DNA from: Arachidicoccus terrestris
GTDB lineage: Bacteria > Bacteroidota > Bacteroidia > Chitinophagales > Chitinophagaceae
Direction of reading: 5' to 3'
Length of the DNA stretch: 64,000 bases
NCBI RefSeq assembly: GCF_020042345.1
Contig: NZ_CP083387.1
Span: 2,790,001-2,854,000, forward strand
Below, one piece after another: positions 46,128 through 55,216 of this stretch (within the stretch, counting starts at the first letter, position 1; every line of letters begins with the position of its first letter). A program made the translations under genes and the position numbers. Under the pieces are notes generated by a model that was not told the DNA's origin, made no database searches, and was given only the letters and a program-made list of their open reading frames with translations.

Positions 46128-46280
46128 AAATCTTCCGTGAAGTTAGTTCATTAATAATCAATCACCTATTAAGCCCTTTATATTTTGCAAAATTACTGGG
46201 TTTGTTGGACGATTATCACAAAATATATCATATTTAATTTGTTTCTTTGCCTCAAGCGGGATGACCGTTTTAGCATTTTT

Positions 46281-47183
46281 ATGGAAAATACAATTGTTCA
46301 CAGGGTTTGTCCGGTATGTGGCAGTAATGCGATAAGCAGAGCACTTGAGGCAAAAGACCATACGGTTTCAAAGCAAATTTTTGAAATCTGGAGTTGTCAG
46401 GACTGCTCTTTCAGGTTTACCCAGTCTGTACCTTCGGAAGAAACTATCGGAAAATATTATAAATCAGATACCTACATCTCCCACAGCAATACAAAAAAGG
46501 GACTGATCAACCGATTATATCATGCGGTTCGTAAAAGGACTTTACAACAAAAGTTACACCTGATCCGGCAGGCAACCGGTCAAATGACTGGCAATCTGCT
46601 TGATGTAGGTGCCGGAACGGGCGCTTTTGCCAGCGTTATGCAAGGGACTGGCTGGAAGGTAACCGGTTTAGAGCCGGATCAGGATGCAAGAGATAATGCT
46701 GCCAGAGATCATCAGGTGAAGTTAGAGGATCTGAGTCATTTGTTTGACTTAGCAGCTGATCAGTTTGACGCCATTACTTTGTGGCATGTTTTGGAGCATG
46801 TTCATCAATTACATGAGTACCTGGAGACTTTTAAGAAGATTTTGACTCCAGATGGCGTGCTTATCATAGCTGTACCTAATTTCACCAGCGACGATGCTAA
46901 ATATTATGGCAGGGATTGGGCGGCTTGGGATGTTCCAAGGCATTTATGGCATTTTTCACCGAAAAGTATGGATGTCCTTGTAAGAAAGCATGGTCTGACA
47001 GTCGCTAAAACGCTATCTATGAAATTTGACAGCTATTATGTGAGTATGCTCAGTGAAGGCTACCGGACCGGTTCGCGGAATTTATTCAGAGCTTTCTGGG
47101 AAGGATTTACTTCTAACAGGAAGGCCGAAGGAGACCCTAAAAAATACAGCTCCGTTATTTATATAATAAGGAAAGTGAGTTAA
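46281..47183 (+). CDS. Class I SAM-dependent methyltransferase with N-terminal zinc ribbon
   Basis: I use the ATG at 46281 (300 residues, MENTIVHRVCPVCGSNA); the frame extends 32 codons upstream into sequence that overlaps the divergent promoter zone. Two CxxC pairs (CPVC, CQDC) suggest a zinc ribbon. The methyltransferase core has LLDVGAGTGAFASVMQ, GLEPDQDA and LWHVLEHVHQLHEYLETFKKIL. This Methyltransf_23-type architecture is common for enzymes acting on sugars or small metabolites. It is divergent from the DUF58 operon and ends in a shared terminator; substrate unknown. Confidence 0.8.
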   Translation: MENTIVHRVCPVCGSNAISRALEAKDHTVSKQIFEIWSCQDCSFRFTQSVPSEETIGKYYKSDTYISHSNTKKGLINRLYHAVRKRTLQQKLHLIRQATGQMTGNLLDVGAGTGAFASVMQGTGWKVTGLEPDQDARDNAARDHQVKLEDLSHLFDLAADQFDAITLWHVLEHVHQLHEYLETFKKILTPDGVLIIAVPNFTSDDAKYYGRDWAAWDVPRHLWHFSPKSMDVLVRKHGLTVAKTLSMKFDSYYVSMLSEGYRTGSRNLFRAFWEGFTSNRKAEGDPKKYSSVIYIIRKVS

Positions 47184-47259
47184 ATCGAACCAAACAGCTA
47201 TGTTTGTCATTTTGGATTGTACACAATATATTCCAATCGGCACATAAATTTATACAGTA

Positions 47260-47291
47260 AAAAAGGGCTCTTCAGATGAAGAGCCCCTTTT
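47260..47291. terminator. Bidirectional terminator between convergent genes
   Basis: GGGCTCTTC-agat-GAAGAGCCC (47265-47286) is flanked by AAAA and TTTT, so it can stop transcription from both sides. Confidence 0.88.
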
Positions 47292-47309
47292 CATAACAGG
47301 TTTTATTCT

Positions 47310-49649
47310 TTATTTCTTAAGAAATTTACCGTTTGTTTTATTACCGTCCTTGGTTACAACTGTTACGAAGTAGATACCCTGAGACAGATTACGAACATTT
47401 ATATGACTATTGGTTGCTTTCTGTACTAAACGTCCACCAGCATCGTAGATACTTACTGACTTAATATCGCTAGCATTAACACCGGAAATCGTTATATCGT
47501 TACTTGCCGGGTTAGGATTGATTGAGAATCCTGCAACGCGACCACCAGTAATACTTACTACTTCTGACGATTTAATGCCGTCATTGTTAACAATACTCAG
47601 TTTGTAGTAGCTTTTAGAACCTGGGTTGTTATCTGTATAGCTGTAGTGGCGTGTGGTTGTTGAGGTTCCTGCCGCTTCTTTAGATCCGATAGTTGTATAG
47701 TTGGTTCCATCATTTGAACGTAATACATCGAAGCGGACACTGCCTTGTTCTGACTCAGTCGTCCATGTTAATACTGCATTTTTGTTGTTATCCAATTTGA
47801 CATTGAAATCAGAAAGGTTAACCGGAAGTGCTGCAGCAATAGTGAAAGTTTTTGTAATCTGACCTGCATCCAGGTTATTGGCATTGTCATAAACATCCAA
47901 TACAAGATTATAAGTCCCTTCCGTTGTAGGCGTGCCACTTACTGTAGCTGATGCATCATCAAAGGTTAAACCATTGGTCAAATCTGTTGTTGCAAAGGCT
48001 TGGCTTGCCACAGAACTTAATGGGCCTGCTGCATATACTGGGGCCATTGCGTAAAATGCAAAGTTGGAATTTGCCGGTGTTGTCAACAGATTCATTCCCG
48101 TGCTACTTGCAGGTGTAAACGTACTGCTTACATATGTAAATGAATAGCTTGGCGGGTTTGGTAAATCCTGGTCCCCTTCTATGCTAGCTGTAATAACTTG
48201 ATTGTATGCTTGTCCAACATTACCAGCAGTTAATGCGGGGCTGGTCGTTTTATTTACATGTAAGAATACTTTAGCTGTATCAGATGCATCAGTACAACCG
48301 TCTCTCTGAGATAAACCGTAATAGTGATTGTTCGCAGAGGCCGTTATAGATGTAGATGCTACCGCAGCTCCTGTTGTAGAGTCAATCCAGACGATTGGAT
48401 CGCCTGCTGTATTGGTAGTTGCGAGGGTGCTTAAATCAACAGTGTTGCCTGAATATGCATAAATGTCAGAAGTTCCGCCCGCGAGAGTTGGCGCTGCTAC
48501 TTTAATACGTAGATCATAAATATTTGTATTACCATTTCCCAAGATAGATGAAGCATCCGCAACACCACCGAAAGTGAGTTTAACACGGTCGAAATCTCCG
48601 GCGTTTGTTCCCGTAATTGGAACTGTAATGACATTCTTTGATGTAGAACCGGGTAATAAAGACAACTTCAAGAGGGAAGAACTTCCATTAACAGCGTCAC
48701 CAACGGCGGTCGTGCTGTTATACGCCTGGATCGTAAAACTAGTTAGTAATCCTAAATTTATCAAGCCTCCATTGGGGTTGTCTAAGACAATCCTAACGCT
48801 ATCTCCAGCTTTGCCTGGAGTATTAAAAAGAGCTGTGTAATATGCTTCACTTAACAGCTGCGCACCTGTTGAGATTGTGGTAGCTGTGTTTAAATCGTTG
48901 TCGATTGCAAAAGAAGGGTTGCTTACAGAAGCTGTCGCTGATGCCAGATCAATTCCGGTCGAGCTTTCGGTTCCACTTAACCAATCTATGGGCTGAGGGC
49001 AACCCGCATCACCTGCAACCTCATCCAGCACATAGGCACTAAATATATCTGCAGTTGTCGGAGTTCCTATTACCGCTGATAAATCGACATACACGCCATT
49101 CGCATCAACGGTCGGAACGACCTTGAATTCAACAGATCCCGCGCCGTTTAAAGCGCTTGCTAGATTTGTGCTGGTGAACACTGATGTTTTGGTGGCATCA
49201 TAGCCGGCTTTTCTAGTTAAGCTGGCAGCTACCGTGTGCAAATTGGTAAACGTCCCTATCTGTAAATTTCCTAAAAGACCGATGAGTGTTTTGGGCAGAT
49301 TGACCTTTAGATATATCGGCGTTCCGGCGGCAATAACTCTAGGGGTGGTGCCATCAGTTGTAAATTGCAAATACTGGGTTGCGCCCACTATGCCTAAAGC
49401 ACTTACAGTGTAAGAAAGGGTGGATGAATCACGAATGCTCGCGCTTACTGCATTCGTGGGATTGGAAACGGCTCCGACTAACAAGCCTACTAATGGCACG
49501 TTAACTCCATATTCCGCAGTCCCCTGAAAGTCTGCATAGACCTTTTCATTATGCGTTTGAGCGCTGGCCGTTCCGAACAACCCACAGATACTGGCCAACC
49601 CAGCGACAGCCAGTATTCGTTTGGGATTTTTGAGTAAAAATGTTTTCAT
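47310..49649 (-). CDS. Secreted protein with type IX secretion C-terminal signal
   Basis: The 779 residues begin with a signal peptide (MKTFLLKNPKRILAVAGLASICGLFGTASAQ). The middle is beta-rich and low in charge, with a putative Ig-like segment of the He_PIG kind (NGLTFDDASATVSGTPTTEGTYNLVLDVYD, about residues 560-605). A fibronectin-like module follows (VNLSDFNVKLDNNKNAVLTWTTESEQGSVRFDV), then the T9SS sorting domain (FSINPNPASNDITISG to NGKFLKK, last 75 residues). It is exported and probably attached to the cell surface. Function unknown, perhaps adhesion. Its promoter carries the ATTGTCA palindrome. Confidence 0.85.
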   Translation of the reverse strand: MKTFLLKNPKRILAVAGLASICGLFGTASAQTHNEKVYADFQGTAEYGVNVPLVGLLVGAVSNPTNAVSASIRDSSTLSYTVSALGIVGATQYLQFTTDGTTPRVIAAGTPIYLKVNLPKTLIGLLGNLQIGTFTNLHTVAASLTRKAGYDATKTSVFTSTNLASALNGAGSVEFKVVPTVDANGVYVDLSAVIGTPTTADIFSAYVLDEVAGDAGCPQPIDWLSGTESSTGIDLASATASVSNPSFAIDNDLNTATTISTGAQLLSEAYYTALFNTPGKAGDSVRIVLDNPNGGLINLGLLTSFTIQAYNSTTAVGDAVNGSSSLLKLSLLPGSTSKNVITVPITGTNAGDFDRVKLTFGGVADASSILGNGNTNIYDLRIKVAAPTLAGGTSDIYAYSGNTVDLSTLATTNTAGDPIVWIDSTTGAAVASTSITASANNHYYGLSQRDGCTDASDTAKVFLHVNKTTSPALTAGNVGQAYNQVITASIEGDQDLPNPPSYSFTYVSSTFTPASSTGMNLLTTPANSNFAFYAMAPVYAAGPLSSVASQAFATTDLTNGLTFDDASATVSGTPTTEGTYNLVLDVYDNANNLDAGQITKTFTIAAALPVNLSDFNVKLDNNKNAVLTWTTESEQGSVRFDVLRSNDGTNYTTIGSKEAAGTSTTTRHYSYTDNNPGSKSYYKLSIVNNDGIKSSEVVSITGGRVAGFSINPNPASNDITISGVNASDIKSVSIYDAGGRLVQKATNSHINVRNLSQGIYFVTVVTKDGNKTNGKFLKK

Positions 49650-49689
49650 GGTACAATTGAATTTTGCTGTTATGAATATGATTGAAGTG

Positions 49690-49725
49690 TAAAGTTATTT
49701 ACGGCATTGTCAATAACTGACAATG
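49690..49725 (-). promoter_or_regulatory. Promoter with palindrome CATTGTCA-N5-TGACAATG and TAACTTTA
   Basis: A perfect 8-bp inverted repeat with 5-bp spacer (49705-49725) lies exactly 8 bases upstream, on the minus strand, of TAACTTTA (49697-49690), a -7-like element. The T9SS protein gene starts about 40 bases downstream. The same layout recurs at 20792-20826 and 51331-51365. Confidence 0.65.
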
Positions 49726-50077
49726 CGATTGGTAGTTAGCAACTTATATGAAAATTCCAGAGATCGATATAGGCACAAAAAAAACAGAGCTATATACACG
49801 TATATAATTCTGTCTGTAATGAATTGATGTTTTGTATGTTAGGCTATATTTTTCTTAATTATATGTTGGTCATTGGTATTATAGACAGCCATAAAACTTC
49901 GAAAGTTCTGAAAAATATTTTTTGGTCGTTGTTTTTTTTTATTTACGCGGAATCAGTTTCTTTGGATACCTAAAAGACGATCCTTTTCTCCCTCAACCAG
50001 AATTACCTTTTACGATTTATGTTAATGAATTGATTTTCAATAAGTTTATGATGTGATTTTTTCGATTGCCCGTTGGC
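49726..50077. other. Gene-free spacer behind the WYL regulator gene
   Basis: AT-rich sequence without coding potential. It carries the WYL-gene terminator at 49777-49813; otherwise I see nothing. Confidence 0.4.
49777..49813 (-). terminator. Intrinsic terminator of the WYL regulator transcript
   Basis: ACAGA-TATATA paired with TATATA-TCTGT (49784-49813) is followed on the minus strand by eight T residues. Confidence 0.75.
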
Positions 50078-51109
50078 TTATTGTGTCAAATTCAGGTAAA
50101 TATCCATCATTGTAACCAGTTTTTCCTTCAGCTTTTCCTGGAGTAGTTCCGGTCCGAGGACCTTTACCTGATTTCCCCATCCAAAGATCCAGTCGACCAG
50201 TTCTGTATTAATGCCGGTATTCATCCGCATCTCCCATCTACCCGATGATTTCTGCCCGAACCTTTGGGTACAGTGCCAGAACCGGTTACTGATAAACGCA
50301 CCCGCACTAGGGGAAAACTCGAGTCTGATGTCATAAACTTCATCATCGAGATTAGGTTCGACCCCGAAACGCTTACTTGCCTCCGCATAAAAATGATCCA
50401 TGAACTTTTGAGTACTGAAAATGTTCTCCAGAATATCAAATTGTTTGAACCTTGATAGGTCATAAACCACCAACTCCAGAGAATTTTCAATAAGCAATAA
50501 TATATAGATGCTGCCATTATGATATAAGACTTGCATAGGTAGCATAACTATAGGCATTCGTGGAAGAGGCGCCGGGTTTTTTGTGTCCGGCTGGATTTTC
50601 ATGACCTTAAGTTTACGGCTGTGTTGCATTGCCCAAATTAAGGTGTCCAGATTTTGTTGTTCCTCCTCACTATATACGTATTCATTAAAATTAGAAGTCT
50701 TGATCTGCGCCTGAGGTAACGTTTGCATATGGTACTCAAACTTACTCTTACTTTGTGCCTTGAAAAGCACCTCCTCTATTTTATCAATAGAATGCTGCCG
50801 CTTTTTGGTTAAACTGGCAGGCGCAAGGTTCTTTAATAATAAGAAGCTTTTGATATCACTTTCGCCAAACTCATGTGCACTTTTATCAAATTCGAATTTC
50901 CAGGTCTTTTTGTTGTAGTCACCATCAATAGTGATGACTCTGCCATCGTTCAATGGAAGATTCTTAATTTCTTCTAAATATCTATATAAAGTCCGATCAG
51001 AGATTTCTATGTTTTCATAGCGAACCCAGTCCCGCATACTCTCGAAAGTCACGGGAAATCTTTTGATCTTCTCAATTATCCTTGTTATCGCACTCAATTT
51101 GTCAAGCAT
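50078..51109 (-). CDS. WYL-domain transcriptional regulator
   Basis: The 343 residues begin with a winged helix-turn-helix (LSAITRIIEKIKRFPVTFESM, then ISDRTLYRYLEEIKNL). A WYL-type sensor domain follows (about 150-250; VLYHNGSIYILLLIENSLELVVYDLSRF) and a C-terminal extension. WYL proteins sense nucleotides or nucleic acid ligands and often control defence or stress genes. No such genes are adjacent. The gene is preceded, 215 bases upstream, by the palindrome-type promoter, which suggests it may bind that palindrome itself; this is inference. Confidence 0.82.
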   Translation of the reverse strand: MLDKLSAITRIIEKIKRFPVTFESMRDWVRYENIEISDRTLYRYLEEIKNLPLNDGRVITIDGDYNKKTWKFEFDKSAHEFGESDIKSFLLLKNLAPASLTKKRQHSIDKIEEVLFKAQSKSKFEYHMQTLPQAQIKTSNFNEYVYSEEEQQNLDTLIWAMQHSRKLKVMKIQPDTKNPAPLPRMPIVMLPMQVLYHNGSIYILLLIENSLELVVYDLSRFKQFDILENIFSTQKFMDHFYAEASKRFGVEPNLDDEVYDIRLEFSPSAGAFISNRFWHCTQRFGQKSSGRWEMRMNTGINTELVDWIFGWGNQVKVLGPELLQEKLKEKLVTMMDIYLNLTQ

Positions 51110-51330
51110 GCAAAATATAAGTTTTTAATACACTTGATTAAAAAGTTATACCTAATTCATTAGGTCTACTGTTCAGGTATTGGAACAATAAGCCTTTTCA
51201 TGTTGCTCGTTAGGTTGTGCGTCAGTGGAGTCGTGTCAAATTAACCAGAAAAAAGGTAAGAGATAGAATATCATTGCAAGGGTTTGTTATTCTTGATATT
51301 CAATTGGTTATTTTGATCACATCTATTCCA

Positions 51331-51365
51331 CGAAATTAGACCGCGTATTGTCAGTTTTTGACAAT
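51331..51365 (-). promoter_or_regulatory. Promoter with palindrome ATTGTCA-N5-TGACAAT and TAATTTCG
   Basis: The perfect palindrome at 51347-51365 is followed on the minus strand, again after exactly 8 bases, by TAATTTCG (51338-51331), one mismatch from TAnnTTTG. Transcription would run to the WYL regulator gene with a leader of about 215 bases. Confidence 0.6.
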
Positions 51366-51694
51366 AAAAAAATTAATAATGTTTAACATTCTGCTTATTA
51401 GATGTTTTTGATTTTCTTGCCTCATAACTGCCTCCCGTTTTTTATTTTGATCTAGCGGATAATTTTGACTCAAATCATTAGTCTTTGTTTTTCAATGGTT
51501 GATCCCGAAATGTGTCTGCTTAACATTTGCGGTATCAATTATAAAGTTAAGCTATAAAACAACACCATCCCTTAAAAAATTAAATAAATGTAGGAAAAAA
51601 GGGAAAGGTGGGTTAACTGATTATCAACCCCGTGGGAATCCAAGGCCATCTGTGTCAAATTTACTTTGAATGCTTTCTGCTCCTTGATAAATTA
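51366..51694. other. Gene-free AT-rich spacer
   Basis: I see no reading frame or complete promoter in this stretch. The phrase TGTGTCAAATTTAC near 51650 resembles CGTGTCAAATTAAC near 51234, meaning unknown. Confidence 0.35.
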
Positions 51695-51725
51695 AAAAGA
51701 GCCGACATTTGATGTCAGCTCTTTT
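51695..51725 (-). terminator. Intrinsic terminator of the 117-residue protein gene
   Basis: AAAAGAGC-GACAT paired with ATGTC-GCTCTTTT gives a long stem; on the minus strand TTTTTAATTT follows. It lies 28 bases after the stop of the upstream gene and supports that gene being real. Confidence 0.8.
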
Positions 51726-51752
51726 CTAGCACTGGTATAAAAAATTCATCAA

Positions 51753-52106
51753 TTACCTGACAAATTCAAAAAATTGATGCTCCGCTTCTAACAGATAACG
51801 GCCTTTTTTCAAATGGCCAATCTTAAAATGAGCCTGATTGTTTTCCGCGGTACGAATTAGTAATAACTTTCTGCTGTGACTGAATATTTTTACAGGCCCC
51901 TGAACTCCGTTGACAACCATGGTGCCTGCTTTCTCATCAATGACCATTTCAACCATTTTTTTGGAGTTTTCCTGTGGTGGTTTTTCGTTGGCTAGGTGCT
52001 GGAACTGCTCCAGTAATGTTAATGCTGTCTTATTGATTTCGTTTGGGCTGCCTTCAAGTATTGAAGAAAATGAATATGCCTGAAGACCATTAAGGGCTAA
52101 TTCCAT
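51753..52106 (-). CDS. Small protein with a T9SS-tail-like beta pattern
   Basis: The 117 residues have no signal peptide. The second half (VVNGVQGPVKIFSHSRKLLLIRT, then FKIGHLKKGRYLLEAEHQFFEFVR) has the strand and Leu-xx-Gly-x-Tyr pattern of T9SS C-terminal or related small beta domains, but lacks the usual terminal Lys/Arg cluster. It has its own terminator. Function unknown; could be a cytosolic regulator with a borrowed fold. Confidence 0.55.
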   Translation of the reverse strand: MELALNGLQAYSFSSILEGSPNEINKTALTLLEQFQHLANEKPPQENSKKMVEMVIDEKAGTMVVNGVQGPVKIFSHSRKLLLIRTAENNQAHFKIGHLKKGRYLLEAEHQFFEFVR

Positions 52107-52407
52107 AGATGTCCTGATGTATGCGCGCCTTATTTATATGTTGTAAGGGACGCATATGTGATGAGATTGTATTGAGCCGTAGGAAAAATATCACGCTCAC
52201 ATTCAACCATTGCAAAATTCGTTTTTCCCACATATTGTGTCGATCAAAAAACAAACACAAAAAATCCAATTATTACTCTAAATTAGTACTAATTATTGTG
52301 CCAAAGGACTTGCAGAATCTAAAATAATTCATAATTCGGTATACATTTTTTTTAATTTTATTTGTAACTGTAATGTAACCATATATATATAAAATTGTAA
52401 AACATTC
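52107..52407. other. Divergent AT-rich spacer
   Basis: About 300 bases between divergent genes. It presumably holds promoters for both, but no clear TTTG/TAnnTTTG pair could be assigned. Contains the run TATATATATA near 52381. Confidence 0.35.
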
Positions 52408-52989
52408 ATGACTGAAAATTATATACAAGACCAGTATTTTGAGGGTATTGAAAATGATTGCCTTTTTTGGCAGACGCAACGATCAAATTATGAGAACTGC
52501 ACTTTTGCCGCCTGCAACTTTAAGCAAACTGATATGTCAGAAGTTAGATTCTATGATTGCCGGTTTGAAAATTGCGACCTTTCACTGACTGACGTAAAGG
52601 GTACAGTTTTTCAGAATATTGCATTTCATGGCTGCAAGCTAAGCGGTGTTTTATTTGACAAATGCAACCAATTTGGATTAGAATTGAAGTTCTATGATAC
52701 TAAGTTGGATCATAGCAGCTTTTATGACCTTAAAATCAACAGAGCGGTATTTGTGCAGTGCTCATTGAAGGGGGTGGACTATAGTGCAGCGCAATTAAAA
52801 GAAGCTCAGTTTAACGGATCTGATCTGACGGATGCTAAATTTGATCAGAGCCATCTGGAAAAAGCAGATTTTAGAGCGGCTGTCCATTTTGTGATAAACC
52901 CAGAATTAAATAAGGTCAAAGGAGCTGTTTTTTCCATGGACGGATTGCCAGGGCTATTGGAGGCCTATAAAATTAAGATAGCTCCGTAA
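52408..52989 (+). CDS. Pentapeptide-repeat protein (Qnr/MfpA-like fold)
   Basis: The 193 residues are a right-handed beta-helix of pentapeptide units with central Phe/Leu (for example CTFAACNFKQTDMSEVRFYDC, then SDLTDAKFDQSHLEKADF). It ends with FSMDGLPGLLEAYKIKI, the capping segment seen in chromosomal Qnr-like proteins. Such proteins mimic DNA and can protect gyrase; this copy is slightly shorter than Qnr (about 218 residues). Activity against quinolones cannot be judged from sequence. Confidence 0.82.
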   Translation: MTENYIQDQYFEGIENDCLFWQTQRSNYENCTFAACNFKQTDMSEVRFYDCRFENCDLSLTDVKGTVFQNIAFHGCKLSGVLFDKCNQFGLELKFYDTKLDHSSFYDLKINRAVFVQCSLKGVDYSAAQLKEAQFNGSDLTDAKFDQSHLEKADFRAAVHFVINPELNKVKGAVFSMDGLPGLLEAYKIKIAP

Positions 52990-53016
52990 TCCCCTGGTTA
53001 CTATTTGGGCAATAGC

Positions 53017-54639
53017 CTATTGTCCAGAAATCGCGTTAGAATGCTTTGTATCTGACGACCGGATTAAGGTCGTCGCATCATCTTCTTCAGAAGGTTGTAT
53101 TGTGGTTTTGCTTTTATGGTTGTTGTCAAGCTGAAGGGAGGTATCTTCCTCTGCCCAGTCGGTGGTGTTCCTGTTCACTAATTCCTCTGAAAAAGTTTTA
53201 GATGATTTAAGCCCCATAGACTTTAGACGGATGGCCTGATCAATAAGGTTGCCTCTTCCGGATTTCATTTGATTAAAGGCTTTTTGGTATACGGTCTGAG
53301 CCTTGTTCAAATGGTCGCCTACAGAAGTCAGTGATTCTGTAAATCCAATTAACTTGTCATAAATCTTTTCTCCCTGCCGGACGATATCCATAGCACTTCT
53401 GCTTTGCATTTCTCTTTTCCAAAGATCATCCATGAGTTTTAAACAGGCAATCAGATTAGTAGGGCTGATGAGCAGGATCCGCTTACTGTAAGCATTGGCC
53501 CATAACGCCGGGTCTTCATGGATGCCTAATAAATAGGCAGGCTCGATCGGGACAAAGAGCATCGTAAAGTCAAGGGATTCTTCCAGTTGATCATAATTTT
53601 TGCTATGCAATTGATCTATGTGTTGGTACATAGATTGCAAATGCTCCTTAAGTGCCAATTGCTGCTGCTCCTTAGTTGTGGCAGCTACATAACGGTCGTA
53701 GGCGAGTAATGAAACTTTGGAATCCACAATAATCGTTCTGGATCCCGGAAGTTTAATCAGTACATCCGGCCTTAACTGTTTGCCGGAAGGGTCTTTTAGG
53801 GTCGCTTGCAGAAAATACTGCCGGTCTTTTACGAGACCCGACTGCTCCAGAATGCTTTCCAGAATCATTTCTCCCCAGTTGCCCTGTTTTTTTACCTGAC
53901 CTTTTAGAGCTGTTGCCAGATTATTGGCCTGTTCACTGACTTGATTGGTTTGTTTGATCAACTCCGATATTTTGGTTTCAAGTGCTGTACGGTCTTTTGT
54001 TTCCTGAAGATGCGTATCACGAATGATCTTTTTAAACCCTTCTATATGTTCACTTAACGGACGAAGGAGAGCATCCAGATTATTTTTATTGCTTTCAGTA
54101 AAGGTTTGGGTTCGATCCTTCAAAATCTCAGTCGCTATCTTTTCAAATTCCAGATGCGCCTTTTGATTTAGTTGCCGGATCTGTTCCTCTTGCCTGGCCT
54201 GGTTTTCCTGTAATGAGCGATTTTGAGCGGTTAACCCCGACTTTTCTGAGCGGAGATCAACAATGGCCTCCTGTAAGCGGCTTATCTGCTGGTTCTTAAA
54301 TCCCAGTTCCTCAGTCGTCTCATTTAACCGGGTTTGTACGCTTTCCAGATTAGCTTCTGTCCTGGTAAAATGCTGATGTAGGTTACGGTTTTCACTCCGT
54401 AACGTCTCCAGGATTGATTTATGTTCTTCCAGTGAGGATTGCAAGTTCTCCATTTCCCCGCCTTTCTGTTCCAATTTCTGATAAGTAAGGGCTAGCTCCT
54501 GGGTTGAGCGATGATACCTGTCAGAGACCTCCTGATAAGTGGAGGCAGAGGTCCACGTACTCCGTAGCCACATAATGGCCATGCATGCTCCGATGATTAT
54601 TCCGACAGCTAATCCCATCCAAATATTTAGATCGCCCAT
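53017..54639 (-). CDS. rmuC: RmuC-family DNA recombination protein
   Basis: The 540 residues begin with a membrane anchor (WMGLAVGIIIGACMAIMWLR). A long coiled coil spans about residues 35-200. The RmuC nuclease-like domain follows, with KKQGNWGEMILESILEQSGLVKDRQY, RPDVLIKLPGSRTIIVDSKVSL and ESLDFTMLFVPIEPAYL. RmuC limits recombination between inverted repeats in E. coli; the enzymatic activity is not established. The last 60 residues are low-complexity. Confidence 0.9.
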   Translation of the reverse strand: MGDLNIWMGLAVGIIIGACMAIMWLRSTWTSASTYQEVSDRYHRSTQELALTYQKLEQKGGEMENLQSSLEEHKSILETLRSENRNLHQHFTRTEANLESVQTRLNETTEELGFKNQQISRLQEAIVDLRSEKSGLTAQNRSLQENQARQEEQIRQLNQKAHLEFEKIATEILKDRTQTFTESNKNNLDALLRPLSEHIEGFKKIIRDTHLQETKDRTALETKISELIKQTNQVSEQANNLATALKGQVKKQGNWGEMILESILEQSGLVKDRQYFLQATLKDPSGKQLRPDVLIKLPGSRTIIVDSKVSLLAYDRYVAATTKEQQQLALKEHLQSMYQHIDQLHSKNYDQLEESLDFTMLFVPIEPAYLLGIHEDPALWANAYSKRILLISPTNLIACLKLMDDLWKREMQSRSAMDIVRQGEKIYDKLIGFTESLTSVGDHLNKAQTVYQKAFNQMKSGRGNLIDQAIRLKSMGLKSSKTFSEELVNRNTTDWAEEDTSLQLDNNHKSKTTIQPSEEDDATTLIRSSDTKHSNAISGQ

Positions 54640-54697
54640 AATTTCATCCTTTTATTTCTGAAATATAAAAGTAATTAATTTAGGCATTAATTGCTAA

Positions 54698-55126
54698 TTA
54701 ATTTTGGATTTTAATGTGTGGAGGCGGAGTTATTTCGGATGTGAAAAGGCACAGGTCTTTCGTTTCTCCCAATAAGCAGTAATAAGTTTGTTTTAGCTCA
54801 ATTTTAGTAGTCATTCCCGGGAATATACTAGCTTCGTCCCTCCATAGCAGCTTTGAAACTCCGGAGATAGTTTTGAGACATATCATATACAAATGTTTTG
54901 CTTCTTTTCCACCTCCCTTTCCCAAACCAGTTGCCTGAAGGCCTATTCCGGGTAAGGCTTCCACCGCTTGAATTAGCAGTGCCTTCAGAAATTCCACCAT
55001 AGTGTACAAAATGATCCATGATGAAGCAGTATGGTAATGGCAGGTATCTGATGGATTAACATTCTCTTCTGCATATACTTGTTTAGATTTTTTGGTGTAT
55101 AAATTAAGCAGAGATCTTTGGCCCAT
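54698..55126 (-). CDS. Uncharacterised 142-residue frame
   Basis: This is the only longer frame in the RmuC-LipB gap. Codon use is not unusual for this genome, and a later Met (MVEFLKALLIQAVEALPGIGLQ, codon at about 55000) could be the start. I recognise no domain. It may equally be non-coding. Confidence 0.3.
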   Translation of the reverse strand: MGQRSLLNLYTKKSKQVYAEENVNPSDTCHYHTASSWIILYTMVEFLKALLIQAVEALPGIGLQATGLGKGGGKEAKHLYMICLKTISGVSKLLWRDEASIFPGMTTKIELKQTYYCLLGETKDLCLFTSEITPPPHIKIQN

Positions 55127-55204
55127 AAGCCAATAAACATTGCACTTTCTTTCTGTTTAGCTGCTACGTTGGACTATAGCTAACACGCATATGTTTAATT
55201 GCCG

Positions 55205-55212
55205 TAATTTTG
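55205..55212 (+). promoter_or_regulatory. -7 element directly before lipB (TAATTTTG)
   Basis: TAATTTTG matches the -7 consensus and ends only 4 bases before the lipB ATG, so the transcript would be leaderless or nearly so. No TTTG is found 19 bp upstream. Confidence 0.45.
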
Positions 55213-55216
55213 CGGG

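Noticed and set aside
52376-52400. TATATATATA run as a meaningful repeat
   Set aside because: Too short and simple; AT-rich promoter regions often contain such runs.
54698-54790. SRAP/YedK-like start (Met-Cys-Gly) on the plus strand
   Set aside because: The frame stops after about 22 codons and no further SRAP motif follows.
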